Source: JBBDIM01 sp040880405 | GTDB taxonomy: Bacteria; Planctomycetota; Planctomycetia; Pirellulales; Pirellulaceae | Direction: 5' to 3' | Length of the DNA: 16,595 nt | Assembly: GCA_040880405.1 (NCBI GenBank) | Contig: JBBDIM010000156.1 | Span: 1-16,595 of the forward strand | Position numbers and translations under genes: made by a program | Part shown: positions 1 to 7,407 of the stretch, in pieces | Layout of the letters: every line of letters starts with the position of its first letter | Numbering within the stretch: position 1 is the first letter of the stretch | Notes under the pieces: model-generated | Told to the model about the DNA's origin: nothing | Seen by the model: the letters and a program-made list of their open reading frames with translations, nothing else | Databases searched by the model: none

Positions 1-5
1 CGACG

Positions 6-27
6 CTTTGTAATTGAACTCCTCCCC
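6..27 (-). repeat. Half copy of the GGGGATGAGTTCAATTAC motif family
   Basis: The stretch TTTGTAATTGAACTCCTCCC differs by one base from the right outer arm of the palindrome at 10456-10695. A second copy about 10 kb away shows that the motif is dispersed. The window edge may cut off the rest of this element. Confidence 0.6.
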
Positions 28-147
28 GTTTTGTCCCCCGGCGGCTTTGCGTGAGGATTTAACTGGGTGATTCACGCTTCTCGCGCAACTGCGACTTACC
101 CATAAATCGGGAAGTTGATTTTCGACCGCCACTAACTTGCGGGGGGC

Positions 148-177
148 CTCAGCGCTCTCTGCGGCTCTGCGTTTTAA
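148..177 (-). repeat. Single GCAGAG triad repeat
   Basis: Read on the minus strand this contains GCAGAGCC, GCAGAGAGC and GCTGAGG in tandem, preceded by AAAAC. It matches the arms of the inverted element at 4389-4468 but has no inverted partner nearby. It lies about 70 bases past the stop of the amidohydrolase gene. Confidence 0.6.
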
Positions 178-248
178 TCCCGTGAGACGTTGAGGTTTTT
201 AGTGAGCATCAACGAGATTACGCAGTCGATTATCTGATTGAGCGATGC

Positions 249-1475
249 TCAAGTAAGCGATAGGAGCCGAGGCTGACCGGTAAGCATTTCCGGCCAAAGA
301 TCGCGCTCGTTATCGACCGCAACATCCCAGACCGAGAGCACCGCCCGTTTGCCCGGTGCCAGAGTTCCAAAGTTTTCTTCCTGTGCCAGCCCATGCGCCG
401 CATCGCTGGTCACCATCCGGAGAACCGCTTCCGGTGGAATCGCTGGGAAGTGCTGGGCGAGATGTTGTACCTCTTCCCACAGATTCAAGCTGGGGTTGGA
501 GGCTCGGGAGTCGGTACCCAGGGCGACGCGGACCCCCGCTAATAGCAACTCGGGCAGCGGATACGGATCGTGCCCGAAGTAGTGATGCGTCCGGGGGCAG
601 TAGACAAGTGTCATGCGATCGCGCTGCTCGGCCAGAAATTGGATCTCTTCGCCGCTCAAGTAGTTCCCGTGAATCGCTAGGGCTCGGTGGGCCGGCGTTA
701 ACGCTCGCAGGTAATCGAGAATCGTCGCCACTGGGGTGAATGCTGACTCATTCCAAACACCCAGCCCTTGGAGCATCTCCCGAAACGACCCGCTTTGCCG
801 CGCGAGGAGTTCAAGCTCCGCCTGGGTCTCGGCCAGATGCATCGCTACCGGGAATCGTTGATGCGCGGAAAGCTTAGCGGCGCGCTTTACCACCTGGCGG
901 TGAACGGAGTAGGGCGCGTGAGGACTGAGTCCCTGGGCCTCACCGGTGCTGCCTTGCAGGTGCGCGGCGGCTATTTGCTGTAGTTCGGCGATCTGCGGAT
1001 CGGACATGCCGATCAATTCCAGCAAGCTGACCACCTCGCACGAATGGCCCGCGTAAATGTTTTCCGGTAGTGGCAGGGTGGAAATCTCGCCGACCAGGCC
1101 GACGCCCGACTCGGCGGATTCTTTTAGGCCTTGGGTAATCGCTCGCTGCTTCATCTCGGCCAGGTCATCCCCTTGCGATTGACGGTAGCGGATCACCTCG
1201 CCGATCCAGGCAGTGAACGGCATGCCAGGCGTGCCGAGCGGGTTTTCCAGGAGGCTAAACTCCAGGTGGGTGTGGGCGTTGACCAGCGCGGGTGCCGCCG
1301 TGAGGTGGGAGAGATCGTGGTCGATTGAGATATTATCGGAAGCACCCACAGCGGCAATCCATCCCCCGCAAGTTTGAATGACCCCGCCCCGGATCGGCGG
1401 TTGGTCGATCGGCAAGATCCAGCCGAAGCGGTACGTCACGATGGGCGGGGCGGGCTCCGGCATGTCGCGGCTCAT
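249..1475 (-). CDS. Amidohydrolase of the chlorohydrolase/deaminase (TRZ/ATZ) type
   Basis: A metal-dependent hydrolase of the amidohydrolase superfamily, probably a cytosolic deaminase acting on a purine- or nucleoside-like amine. With the start chosen here it has 408 residues. The expected metal and catalytic residues are visible in order: H68 and H70 in NAHTHLE, H213 and E216 in MHLAET, H269 in AIHGN, and D322 in LGTDSRASN. The N-terminal beta region and the C-terminal LAPGKRAVLSVWD segment fit the composite beta-sandwich of the family. The reading frame is open up to 1559, but the ATG at 1475 overlaps the stop of the upstream pseudouridine synthase gene as ATGA. That arrangement favours translational coupling and this start; an ATG at 1463 is a possible alternative. 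The substrate cannot be read from the sequence. Relatives include SsnA-like enzymes, MtaD (methylthioadenosine/S-adenosylhomocysteine deaminase) and aminodeoxyfutalosine deaminase of menaquinone synthesis. The family call is firm, the substrate open. Confidence 0.85.
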   Translation of the reverse strand: MSRDMPEPAPPIVTYRFGWILPIDQPPIRGGVIQTCGGWIAAVGASDNISIDHDLSHLTAAPALVNAHTHLEFSLLENPLGTPGMPFTAWIGEVIRYRQSQGDDLAEMKQRAITQGLKESAESGVGLVGEISTLPLPENIYAGHSCEVVSLLELIGMSDPQIAELQQIAAAHLQGSTGEAQGLSPHAPYSVHRQVVKRAAKLSAHQRFPVAMHLAETQAELELLARQSGSFREMLQGLGVWNESAFTPVATILDYLRALTPAHRALAIHGNYLSGEEIQFLAEQRDRMTLVYCPRTHHYFGHDPYPLPELLLAGVRVALGTDSRASNPSLNLWEEVQHLAQHFPAIPPEAVLRMVTSDAAHGLAQEENFGTLAPGKRAVLSVWDVAVDNERDLWPEMLTGQPRLLSLT

Positions 1476-2245
1476 TCGGTCCGGGAGTCGGTCGGGGCGG
1501 GGACCGGTGGAAGATTGGCATGCGATGCTATTTGGTCCCACTGCGGCAGCGCCGCCCAAGTGGCGGGAAGGGGGGCGGTCAACTCGATGTCGATCTCCTC
1601 CATCGGGTGGCGGAAGGCAATCTGCCGCGCATGTAGCGCGATATGTCGCTCGCGCTCATGCTCGATCTCCGGCCCGAAATCGTGAGTGCCGCCATATTGC
1701 CGATCGCCCCAAATCGGAAGTCCCCGGGCCGCCGCCTGGACGCGAATCTGATGATAACGGCCTGTCTTGAGTTCTAGCTGCAGTAGGGCCGCGGACTCGG
1801 TCGGTTCCAAAACTTGATAATCGAGCTCGGCGTACTTCGCGCCGGGCGAAGACTCCTCAGCCACCTCGCCTTGCGCGACGTCCGGAATCTTGCGGACGTA
1901 GTCGATCCACGTCGCGGCCGATTCGGCCGGTTGACCCTGGACCATCGCCCAGTAGCTTTTGCGAATCGTCCGCCGCTCGAACTGCTTGCTCAATCGTTTC
2001 GCGGCGCGAACATTCCGGCAAAACAGCACAACCCCAGACACCGGACGATCCAATCGATGGACCGGCACCAGGTAAAAGTTGCCCTGTTTCTCTTCCCGCT
2101 GGGCAATAAACTTTCGGACCCGCAGTTCCAGGCAATCAATTCCCGGCACCGCCTGGGTCAGTAGACCGGCAGGTTTAATAACCGCCAAGCACGCGCCACG
2201 CTCGTACAGTAAATCGAACCCGAACTCTGCGCTAAGATTTTCCAT
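1472..2245 (-). CDS. RluA-family RNA pseudouridine synthase
   Basis: Converts uridine to pseudouridine in rRNA or tRNA in the cytoplasm. The protein has 257 residues and no N-terminal S4 domain, so it resembles the short RluA/TruC type rather than RluC/RluD. The catalytic loop VHRLDRPVSG carries the nucleophile D66. A second conserved block, KTGRYHQIR (160-169), and GDRQYGG follow as expected. The target site cannot be told from sequence. It is the first gene of a two-gene unit: its TGA stop overlaps the start of the amidohydrolase gene. A perfect TATAAT lies six bases before the ATG and no Shine-Dalgarno sequence is seen, so the mRNA may be leaderless. The C-terminal tail (PVPAPTDSRTE) is probably unstructured. 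Confidence 0.93.
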   Translation of the reverse strand: MENLSAEFGFDLLYERGACLAVIKPAGLLTQAVPGIDCLELRVRKFIAQREEKQGNFYLVPVHRLDRPVSGVVLFCRNVRAAKRLSKQFERRTIRKSYWAMVQGQPAESAATWIDYVRKIPDVAQGEVAEESSPGAKYAELDYQVLEPTESAALLQLELKTGRYHQIRVQAAARGLPIWGDRQYGGTHDFGPEIEHERERHIALHARQIAFRHPMEEIDIELTAPLPATWAALPQWDQIASHANLPPVPAPTDSRTE

Positions 2246-2251
2246 CCCGCG

Positions 2252-2257
2252 ATTATA
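2252..2257 (-). promoter_or_regulatory. Candidate -10 box for a leaderless pseudouridine synthase mRNA
   Basis: Minus-strand TATAAT is followed by CGCGGG and then the ATG at 2245, which would place transcription start at or next to the A of ATG. No good -35 box is seen at the usual distance. The same ATAATCGCGG core stands before the TrhO-RluA fusion gene at 10736-10745. Inference from sequence only. Confidence 0.45.
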
Positions 2258-2329
2258 ACGCGTTGGAGGTGCCAGCGATGTGGGGGTGACGGCGAGCGGT
2301 CGAGATTGAAGCGATCAAAGATACGGATT

Positions 2330-2505
2330 TAGCCACAGAGGACACAGAGGTCACAGAGAGACGACATTTTGAATTTTTCATTCTTCATTACTCATTAATC
2401 ATTCTTTCCGACGAACGGAATGATTAATGAGTAATGGAAATTGGAGAATGCAAAATGACCTGGTTCTCAACGCTCCCTCTGTGATCTCTGTGTCCTCTGT
2501 GGCTA
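2330..2505. repeat. 176-bp imperfect palindrome with CACAGAGGN triads at its ends
   Basis: The left end (2330-2360) contains CACAGAGGA, CACAGAGGT and CACAGAGAG in tandem. The right end (2475-2505) is its reverse complement with two or three mismatches. Inside, 2366-2392 pairs imperfectly with 2429-2456, and the centre holds a perfect 19-base inverted repeat, 2386-2404 with 2418-2436. The whole gap could fold into one long hairpin. No coding potential is seen. It sits between the terminator of the Gfo/Idh/MocA gene and the promoter of the pseudouridine synthase gene, and its right end touches the T tract of that terminator. Confidence 0.85.
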
Positions 2506-2538
2506 AAAAAGATGCCAGGCCCAACGGACCTGGCATCT
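2505..2538 (-). terminator. Intrinsic terminator after the Gfo/Idh/MocA oxidoreductase gene
   Basis: On the minus strand AGATGCCAGG pairs with CCTGGCATCT around a short loop and is followed at once by six T residues (2510-2505). It lies about 40 bases past the stop codon at 2579. This is a textbook rho-independent terminator and separates the oxidoreductase from the downstream pseudouridine synthase unit. Confidence 0.88.
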
Positions 2539-2578
2539 TCTGAAACTTTCACTCAGCCGGTTTGTCGCAAACGGCGAA

Positions 2579-4069
2579 CTAAACCTTGCCGGCGTCCGGC
2601 ACCACGAATGGGGCGCGGTATTCTCGGGTCAGCAGTTGATCCGCTTGCGTGTTACTGACGAAGGTTTCCGACTTCGGATCGAATGCGAGGTACTCGCCCA
2701 ACTGGAAGCCATCCTTCTGGACATCGACCTTGTTGTCCTTCAGGTGGTCGATGGTACGCTCCATGCTGGCTTTCACATTCTCGGTGGTCTTGATCGCTTC
2801 CATCCGTTCCAGGCACTCGCTGGCCGAGACGGTGTCGCCCAGTTGGTACGAGATGTTGCCCAGGTGGCACAAGGCGCTAGAAAGATGACCTTCCTCGATA
2901 TCGGCGTTCAAGTCGGTATGCTTCCGACTGCGAACCGCCTTCAGGAAGTTTTCGTAGTGGTAGGCGTCGTTGCCACCGTTGAACTTCCGGATCTCGTTCC
3001 CTTCCAAGTCGAACGCGGTACCGGAGTGGTAGCTCGTCATCACGACGTAGCCCTCGGTCCCTTCGAAGATCACCCCGACGGCCGAGCCCTTGTAAGTCTT
3101 GCTCTCGGTCTTCAGGTTTTTGTCGTAGACCAAGCCCCGGACTTCGAACACCAAGCTACGATCACCGTAGTCGTGAACGACCATCTGGGTATTCGGCGTA
3201 TCGCCCGCGTCTTCATAGGCATACCGACCACCGTAGCTGATCACGTTTTTGCTCAGCTCATTCACACCCAGTCCCCAGCGAGCCAGGTCCATTTGGTGGA
3301 TACCCTGGTTGCCCAGGTCACCGTTGCCATAGGCGAACTGCCAGTGCCAATCGTAATGAAACTGCGGTCGCGTCACTTCCGCTTCCTGGGCTGGACCCAG
3401 CCACAGGTTGTAGTCGACCGTCTTCGGCGGCGCGAAGGTCCCCGCCGCTCCGATGCTCTTCCGCGGTTTGTAGCAAAGTCCCCGCGCCACGGTACACTTG
3501 CCGACGCCACCTTCCTGCACGAACTTGATCGCTTCGATCATGCCGGGGTTGGAGCGCGATTGCGTCCCGGTCTGGCAGATCTTGTCGTGCTTCCGGGCCG
3601 CCTCGACAATCCGCCGACCTTCGCTCACATTGTGGCTAACCGGCTTTTCGCAGTAGACATCCTTGCCGGCCTGAATCGACCAGATCGCTTGCAGCGCGTG
3701 CTGGTGGTTCGGGGTCGCGATGCTGATGATATCGACCGATTTATCGTCCAACACCTTTCGCAAGTCGGTTTCGAACTTTGGCTTGGAACCTTGACGCTGA
3801 GCGATCGAATCGGCGCGGCTTTCACCGAACGCGGAATCGACGTCGCAGAGATACGTGATCTCAGTGTCTTTGCGACCGGCGAACGCACTGATGTGCGCGC
3901 CGCCCCGACCTTTAATCCCCACCACCGCGACATTCAACTTTTCGTTGGGGCTGCTACTTTGCTTCTCTTCTTCGGCCATCAAGGCCATCGGGGTGGAAGC
4001 CGCCGCGGCAGCGGCGGCTGCGAACATGGAGTCTTCCAGAAATTGTCGTCGGGTCTTTCGGATTGTCAT
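2579..4069 (-). CDS. Tat-exported Gfo/Idh/MocA-family oxidoreductase
   Basis: An NAD(P)-dependent oxidoreductase likely to act on a sugar, inositol or sugar derivative in the periplasm. With the ATG at 4069 it has 496 residues. The N-terminus shows a Tat signal, RKTRRQFLEDS with twin arginines at 7-8, then a long alanine-rich hydrophobic stretch ending near MALMAEE. The Rossmann nucleotide-binding motif is VVGIKGRGG (about 49-57). The family hallmark CEKPVSHN lies near 140-147, and GNQGIHQMDLARW (253-265) carries the conserved H258 and D261 near the active site. A TTG three bases earlier is in frame, but the ATG has AGGTGA five bases upstream and is preferred. The gene stands alone with its own terminator. 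Planctomycetes carry many paralogues of this exported family, so the exact substrate cannot be inferred. Confidence 0.92.
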   Translation of the reverse strand: MTIRKTRRQFLEDSMFAAAAAAAASTPMALMAEEEKQSSSPNEKLNVAVVGIKGRGGAHISAFAGRKDTEITYLCDVDSAFGESRADSIAQRQGSKPKFETDLRKVLDDKSVDIISIATPNHQHALQAIWSIQAGKDVYCEKPVSHNVSEGRRIVEAARKHDKICQTGTQSRSNPGMIEAIKFVQEGGVGKCTVARGLCYKPRKSIGAAGTFAPPKTVDYNLWLGPAQEAEVTRPQFHYDWHWQFAYGNGDLGNQGIHQMDLARWGLGVNELSKNVISYGGRYAYEDAGDTPNTQMVVHDYGDRSLVFEVRGLVYDKNLKTESKTYKGSAVGVIFEGTEGYVVMTSYHSGTAFDLEGNEIRKFNGGNDAYHYENFLKAVRSRKHTDLNADIEEGHLSSALCHLGNISYQLGDTVSASECLERMEAIKTTENVKASMERTIDHLKDNKVDVQKDGFQLGEYLAFDPKSETFVSNTQADQLLTREYRAPFVVPDAGKV

Positions 4070-4388
4070 CAATTCACCTGTGTCTTGAAAATAGGGTGAG
4101 GGTAGAGGTCGCTTGGGTGAGGCGGCCTGTTAAGCCTACCACAGACAGAAACGGGGTGTGGTTGGCCAGCCGGGATGGTCTGCCTCTCTACGGATGGGCT
4201 AATTAAGCCATAATCGGCTTGCTCTATAGTAACCAATCTCCGCGGCCATTGAAATGCTTACACCTGGATAAGTTTTTCGTTTTTCCTTGCATTCTGTTCG
4301 GGTGCGATCCGCGTGATGCGTCTGGATTAGCCGATGCGGGGATCACCCTCAATTCAACCAAACAGCATCCATCTACTCGAAACGCATT
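4070..4388. other. Upstream region of the oxidoreductase gene
   Basis: No gene is supported. The segment contains AAGCC/GGCTT hairpin sequence (4207-4222) next to the near-palindrome GGCTAATTAAGCC (4200-4212). A minus-strand TACTAT near 4226-4231 could be a -10 box for the oxidoreductase gene, but no convincing -35 partner is visible. An open frame on the plus strand that starts at 4219 runs into the repeats beyond 4389 and is not considered a gene. Confidence 0.4.
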
Positions 4389-4468
4389 TTTGAAACGCAG
4401 AGCCGCGGAGATCGCAGAGGACCCGCGTGCATGTTCTTCTCTGCGTTCTCTGCGACTCTGCGTTTCAA
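4389..4468. repeat. Inverted GCAGAG triad element
   Basis: The left arm (4389-4419) reads as GCAGAGCC, GCGGAGATC, GCAGAG after TTTGAAAC. The right arm (4438-4468) is its reverse complement with a few mismatches, and 18 bases lie between the arms. Relatives of this sequence occur at 148-177. No protein is encoded. Confidence 0.85.
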
Positions 4469-4496
4469 ACCTGGAAAACGGCTGTTTCGCGGGTTG

Positions 4497-4526
4497 CTTT
4501 TCGTGTCATTCGTGTGTTTCGTGGTT
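4497..4526 (-). repeat. Single CACGAA triad repeat
   Basis: On the minus strand three tandem 9-base units, CACGAAACA, CACGAATGA and CACGAAAAG, follow AAC. No inverted partner is present nearby. The design is the same as in the neighbouring elements although the base sequence differs. Confidence 0.65.
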
Positions 4527-4566
4527 GAAAAAAGAACCGCGAGTTGGGCTTGCCCCAGTGAAAACC

Positions 4567-4639
4567 ATCCGTGAATTCGGTGTAATCCGTGGTTCAAAAA
4601 AAGAAGGATCTAACCACGGATGACGCGGATTTCACGGAT
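4567..4639. repeat. Inverted CACGGAT triad element
   Basis: The right arm (4612-4639) contains CACGGATGA, CGCGGATTT and CACGGAT in tandem. The left arm (4567-4594) is its reverse complement with several mismatches. The spacer is 17 bases and A-rich. No coding potential is seen. Confidence 0.8.
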
Positions 4640-4768
4640 AAGATTTAAGTGAGTAGAGCGGCTGGAGCCTTTACCAACTCTGCACGCCATAGGGTTTTGG
4701 CTGTCCGAACTTGGCCGCTTTGGTGGTTGATGATAAGAGTTGCCGTTGGGAAATTTCTCCCGCCCAAA

Positions 4769-4797
4769 CATGCCCACGCTCTCCGGGCGTGGGCATG
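4769..4797. repeat. CATGCCCACGC hairpin, copy 1
   Basis: A perfect 11-bp stem, CATGCCCACGC with GCGTGGGCATG, closes a 7-base loop. Flanking bases (CCCGCC before, GCACCC after) match the copy at 8587-8614. It has the look of a REP-type extragenic palindrome. Confidence 0.8.
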
Positions 4798-4850
4798 GCA
4801 CCCACCTAACAAGACATCCCTGGTTTTGCGTGGGGATTAGGAAAAAATTT

Positions 4851-4984
4851 CTCTCGCAAAGGCGCAAAGACGCAAAGGGGGTTAATCGCTCAGGTCTTTG
4901 ATGTTTCTCGTCACTTCCAGGCAATGATGTGACTAGAAAACTTACCACCGGTGATCGACTCTCCCCTTTGCGCCTTTGCGAGAG
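4851..4984. repeat. Inverted GCAAAG triad element
   Basis: The left arm (4851-4880) contains CTCTC followed by GCAAAGGC, GCAAAGAC and GCAAAGG. The right arm (4963-4984) is the reverse complement with only two of the 8-base units, so one unit differs in number. The 82 bases between the arms carry no recognisable gene. Confidence 0.8.
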
Positions 4985-5006
4985 ATTTTAAAGCGGAAAT
5001 TGCGAG

Positions 5007-5789
5007 CTACCCCCAGCGAGCTACAACTCGATTGGCTAGTGGCGGGCAAATTCGGTCCAACCAGACCAGCGCCGCCCCGGAAATACTAGGAATTGTCTCA
5101 TGTCTTCCTTTTTGGATCGCGCGGACAGTTGCCTGGGCGATCGATTCCGGGGTTGCGGGGAACTTGCCTACGGCGGGAGCTGTTCCCTCGGTTTCAATGG
5201 CCGCCGAGAAGAATTCGCTTTGGGTGGTGCTGGGGCTGACCAAAATCACGTCAATCCGCTGGTCCGCAAGTTCCGCGCGAAGAGAGTCGCTAAAGCCATG
5301 CAGGGCGAACTTACTGGCGCAGTATTCGCTTTTCCCGGGGACCGCGCGGTGCCCCAGGATCGAGCCGATGTTGACGATCGCCGCTTGCCGGCCTTGCTCA
5401 AGCAGCGGGAGGCAGATTCGCGTCAGTTCCACCGGGCCAAAGAAATTGACCTCCATCACCTGCCGCAGCCGGGCCTCCCCTTTTTCCGCGAACGGTCCCA
5501 AGGCCCCGACGCCGGCGTTGTTGATGAGGATATCGAGGCCACCCCAATGCTGATCGGCCCACTCGGCCAAGTTTTGGCGGTGCTTGGCTGAGGTGATGTC
5601 GCCGGCCAGCAGTTCGACCGATCCGCCGGAGGTTTTCAGTTCGGCGGCGAGATTGGCGAGGCGATCGGCCCGGCGGGCGGTGATTAAGAGTTGGGCTCCC
5701 TGTTTGGCTAGGGTGGCGGCCAACGCCCGGCCGATCCCGGAGGAGGCACCGGTTAGCAGGATTCGCTTCCCCTCGATCTTTCGCCGCAT
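5007..5789 (-). CDS. Short-chain dehydrogenase/reductase (SDR)
   Basis: An NAD(P)-dependent reductase or dehydrogenase of the classical SDR family, 260 residues, cytosolic. The cofactor motif TGASSGIG is at 13-20, the structural motif NNAG at 90-93, and the catalytic set N115, S143, Y156 and K160 is complete (YCASK at 156-160). Basic residues after the second beta strand (ARRADR, 38-43) are compatible with NADPH preference. Its ATG at 5789 shares a base with the TGA stop of HflX (TGATG), so it is very likely translated from the same mRNA. The substrate is unknown; the closest broad type is the DltE/YqjQ-like group of oxidoreductases. No terminator is seen after the stop, which is followed by the GCAAAG repeat element. 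Confidence 0.92.
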   Translation of the reverse strand: MRRKIEGKRILLTGASSGIGRALAATLAKQGAQLLITARRADRLANLAAELKTSGGSVELLAGDITSAKHRQNLAEWADQHWGGLDILINNAGVGALGPFAEKGEARLRQVMEVNFFGPVELTRICLPLLEQGRQAAIVNIGSILGHRAVPGKSEYCASKFALHGFSDSLRAELADQRIDVILVSPSTTQSEFFSAAIETEGTAPAVGKFPATPESIAQATVRAIQKGRHETIPSISGAALVWLDRICPPLANRVVARWG

Positions 5790-7105
5790 CAGGCGACTTC
5801 CTCGATCCGCGCTTGTTCCGTGTCGGGGTCATGCGGCCGGATGGTGACCTCGTCCGACTTAATTTGACCCAGATACCGTTTTGGCAAGCGGCAGTGAAGC
5901 AGCATCCGCGTTTCGCCGTAGGTCTTCGAGACCACTTCTCCATGGGTGGAAAGAAACGCAACTAGCTTGCCATCGTCGACATTGGTCTCGATATCGACAT
6001 CGGCGAACGATTCGCTCAAGGCGTCGCTAACCGCGAGGGCCAGCCGATCGGCCCCTTCGCCAGTGAAGGCGCTCATGCTAACTGCGTCCGGATGGCGCTG
6101 CTGGAGCTTTTCCAGCATCCCGGGGGTTTCGATTCGGTCGATCTTGTTGAGGACCAACAGGGTATCCTTTTCATGGATTCCGATTTCCGCGAGCACCGCA
6201 TTAACCGCTTCGATTTGCTGCTCGATATCGCGGTTGCTCGCATCGGCCACATGCAGCAGCAGGTCGGCTTGGTGGGCCTCTTCCAGGGTCGCTTTAAAGC
6301 TGGCAACCAGACGGTGAGGTAGGTCGCGAATGAATCCAACGGTGTCGCTCAACAAAACCGGACCCCAGTGCGGAAGTTGCCACCGCCGCGTGCGCGTATC
6401 GAGCGTGGCGAACAGTTTATCCTCCGCCAACACCTGGGCGTTGGTTAAGCGGTTCATCAGCGTACTTTTGCCAGCGTTGGTATACCCGACCAAGGAGATG
6501 GTCATCGACTGGTCGCGGGCCGCGACTTGTCGCTCGCGGCGGCGGAGGACCTTTTCCAGTTCATGCTTCAGGTCCTGGATTCGTTTCTCGACCAGTCGGC
6601 GGTCGACCTCCAACTGCTTTTCACCAGGACCGCGCATTCCGACGCCCATTTTGATGCGGTCCAGGTGGGTCCACATCCGTTTGAGCCGGGGCAAGGAATA
6701 CTGAAGCTGGGCCAGTTCCACCGCGAGGCGCGACTCGTAGGTCTGGGCATGGGTCGCGAAGATATCGAGAATCAACTCGGTCCGGTCAATCACCTTCCGG
6801 TCGGTCGCGATCTCCAGGTTCCGGGTTTGGCCGGGGCTCAGCTCGTTGTCGAAGATAATGACATCCGCTTCGGAGGCTTCGGCGCACAGCTTCAGTTCCT
6901 CCATCTTGCCCTTGCCGAGGTAGGTCCCGGAGTCAGGCTTTTCGCGCCGCTGGGTCATCTTGCCAACCACGATGGTTCCGGCCGTGGTCGCCAAGCCTTC
7001 CAGCTCGTCGAGCGGATCCTCCGCGTACGTTTTACTCGGGACGAGTAACTTGACCAGGATTGCGGTCTCCTGGGCGACGCTTTGTTGACGTTCTCGTGTA
7101 GACAC
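5789..7105 (-). CDS. hflX: GTPase HflX
   Basis: Ribosome-associated GTPase of the Obg-HflX group, which splits stalled or stress-arrested 70S ribosomes in species studied. With the GTG at 7105 it has 438 residues. The N-terminal HflX domain ends in the glycine-rich RGPGEKQLEVDRR (158-170), followed by a basic helical linker. The G domain shows G1 GYTNAGKST (207-215), G3 DTVGFI (254-259) and G4 NKID (320-323). A short C-terminal domain follows. The frame is open up to a GTG at 7234, but the extra 43 residues are basic and unlike the family, and homology-like sequence begins at STRERQQSVAQE. No ATG occurs before residue 50 and the GTG has no strong Shine-Dalgarno sequence (a GGAG lies about 17 bases upstream), so the start remains uncertain. 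It is the first gene of a pair with the SDR gene. Confidence 0.93.
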   Translation of the reverse strand: MSTRERQQSVAQETAILVKLLVPSKTYAEDPLDELEGLATTAGTIVVGKMTQRREKPDSGTYLGKGKMEELKLCAEASEADVIIFDNELSPGQTRNLEIATDRKVIDRTELILDIFATHAQTYESRLAVELAQLQYSLPRLKRMWTHLDRIKMGVGMRGPGEKQLEVDRRLVEKRIQDLKHELEKVLRRRERQVAARDQSMTISLVGYTNAGKSTLMNRLTNAQVLAEDKLFATLDTRTRRWQLPHWGPVLLSDTVGFIRDLPHRLVASFKATLEEAHQADLLLHVADASNRDIEQQIEAVNAVLAEIGIHEKDTLLVLNKIDRIETPGMLEKLQQRHPDAVSMSAFTGEGADRLALAVSDALSESFADVDIETNVDDGKLVAFLSTHGEVVSKTYGETRMLLHCRLPKRYLGQIKSDEVTIRPHDPDTEQARIEEVA

Positions 7106-7407
7106 TAAGGTAAGCCTGCTTCTCCAAAAGTCTCGCTGAGGGAAAGGGGCCGGTAGGCAGTTATTCGGATGAATGGTCCGAACCCCATGTTTTCGCCGCC
7201 GGCAGGTTATCCCTATTTTAGTTCTCAGATGCACTGGGGCGAAATCCCCTTTCCCTCTGATCCATCGGCCGAGAGTCTGCCGCAGTGGACCCCACCTTCG
7301 GGTGAAGCCTGGTTTCGCGGGGGAATATGGCCCCGGCTCCCCGCGCCGATTAAACTACAGTGACAGATAACACCCCATTTTTGTTCACTTGATCGAGGAC
7401 ATTTTCC
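7106..7407. other. Divergent intergenic region between hflX and the TIM-barrel gene
   Basis: The promoters for both directions should lie here, but no clear -35/-10 pair stands out. A small stem with a TTCG tetraloop (CACC-TTCG-GGTG, 7293-7304) is present. If HflX starts further upstream, part of this stretch (up to 7234) would be coding. No repeat family member is found. Confidence 0.4.

Larger units (their letters stand above)
1..248. other. Non-coding left edge with two repeat remnants
   Basis: No coding region is supported here. Positions 6-27 match 21 of 22 bases of the outer arm of the large palindrome at 10456-10695. Positions 148-177 hold one inverted copy of the GCAGAG triad repeat seen again at 4389-4468. 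An 8-base inverted repeat, TGAGCATC at 203-210 and GATGCTCA at 244-251, includes the stop codon of the amidohydrolase gene. It is not followed by a T tract on the minus strand, so it is not a convincing terminator. Confidence 0.6.

Noticed and set aside
203..251. Terminator after the amidohydrolase gene
   Set aside because: The 8-base inverted repeat has a long loop and is followed on the minus strand by A residues, not T residues.
2636..4099. 487-codon open frame on the plus strand
   Set aside because: It is antisense to the oxidoreductase gene, which has complete family motifs, a ribosome binding site and a terminator. The antisense protein shows no recognisable domain.
4219..4623. 134-codon open frame in the repeat cluster
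   Set aside because: Most of it is a translation of the triad repeats (LRSLRLCVSNL-type strings), with no ribosome binding site or domain.
4610..4948. 112-codon open frame on the minus strand
   Set aside because: It is made of the CACGGAT and GCAAAG repeat arms and the CATGCCCACGC hairpin; no support for a gene.
7106..7234. N-terminal extension of HflX from the GTG at 7234
   Set aside because: The added residues are unlike the HflX family and no ribosome binding site was found. It is not excluded, only less likely.
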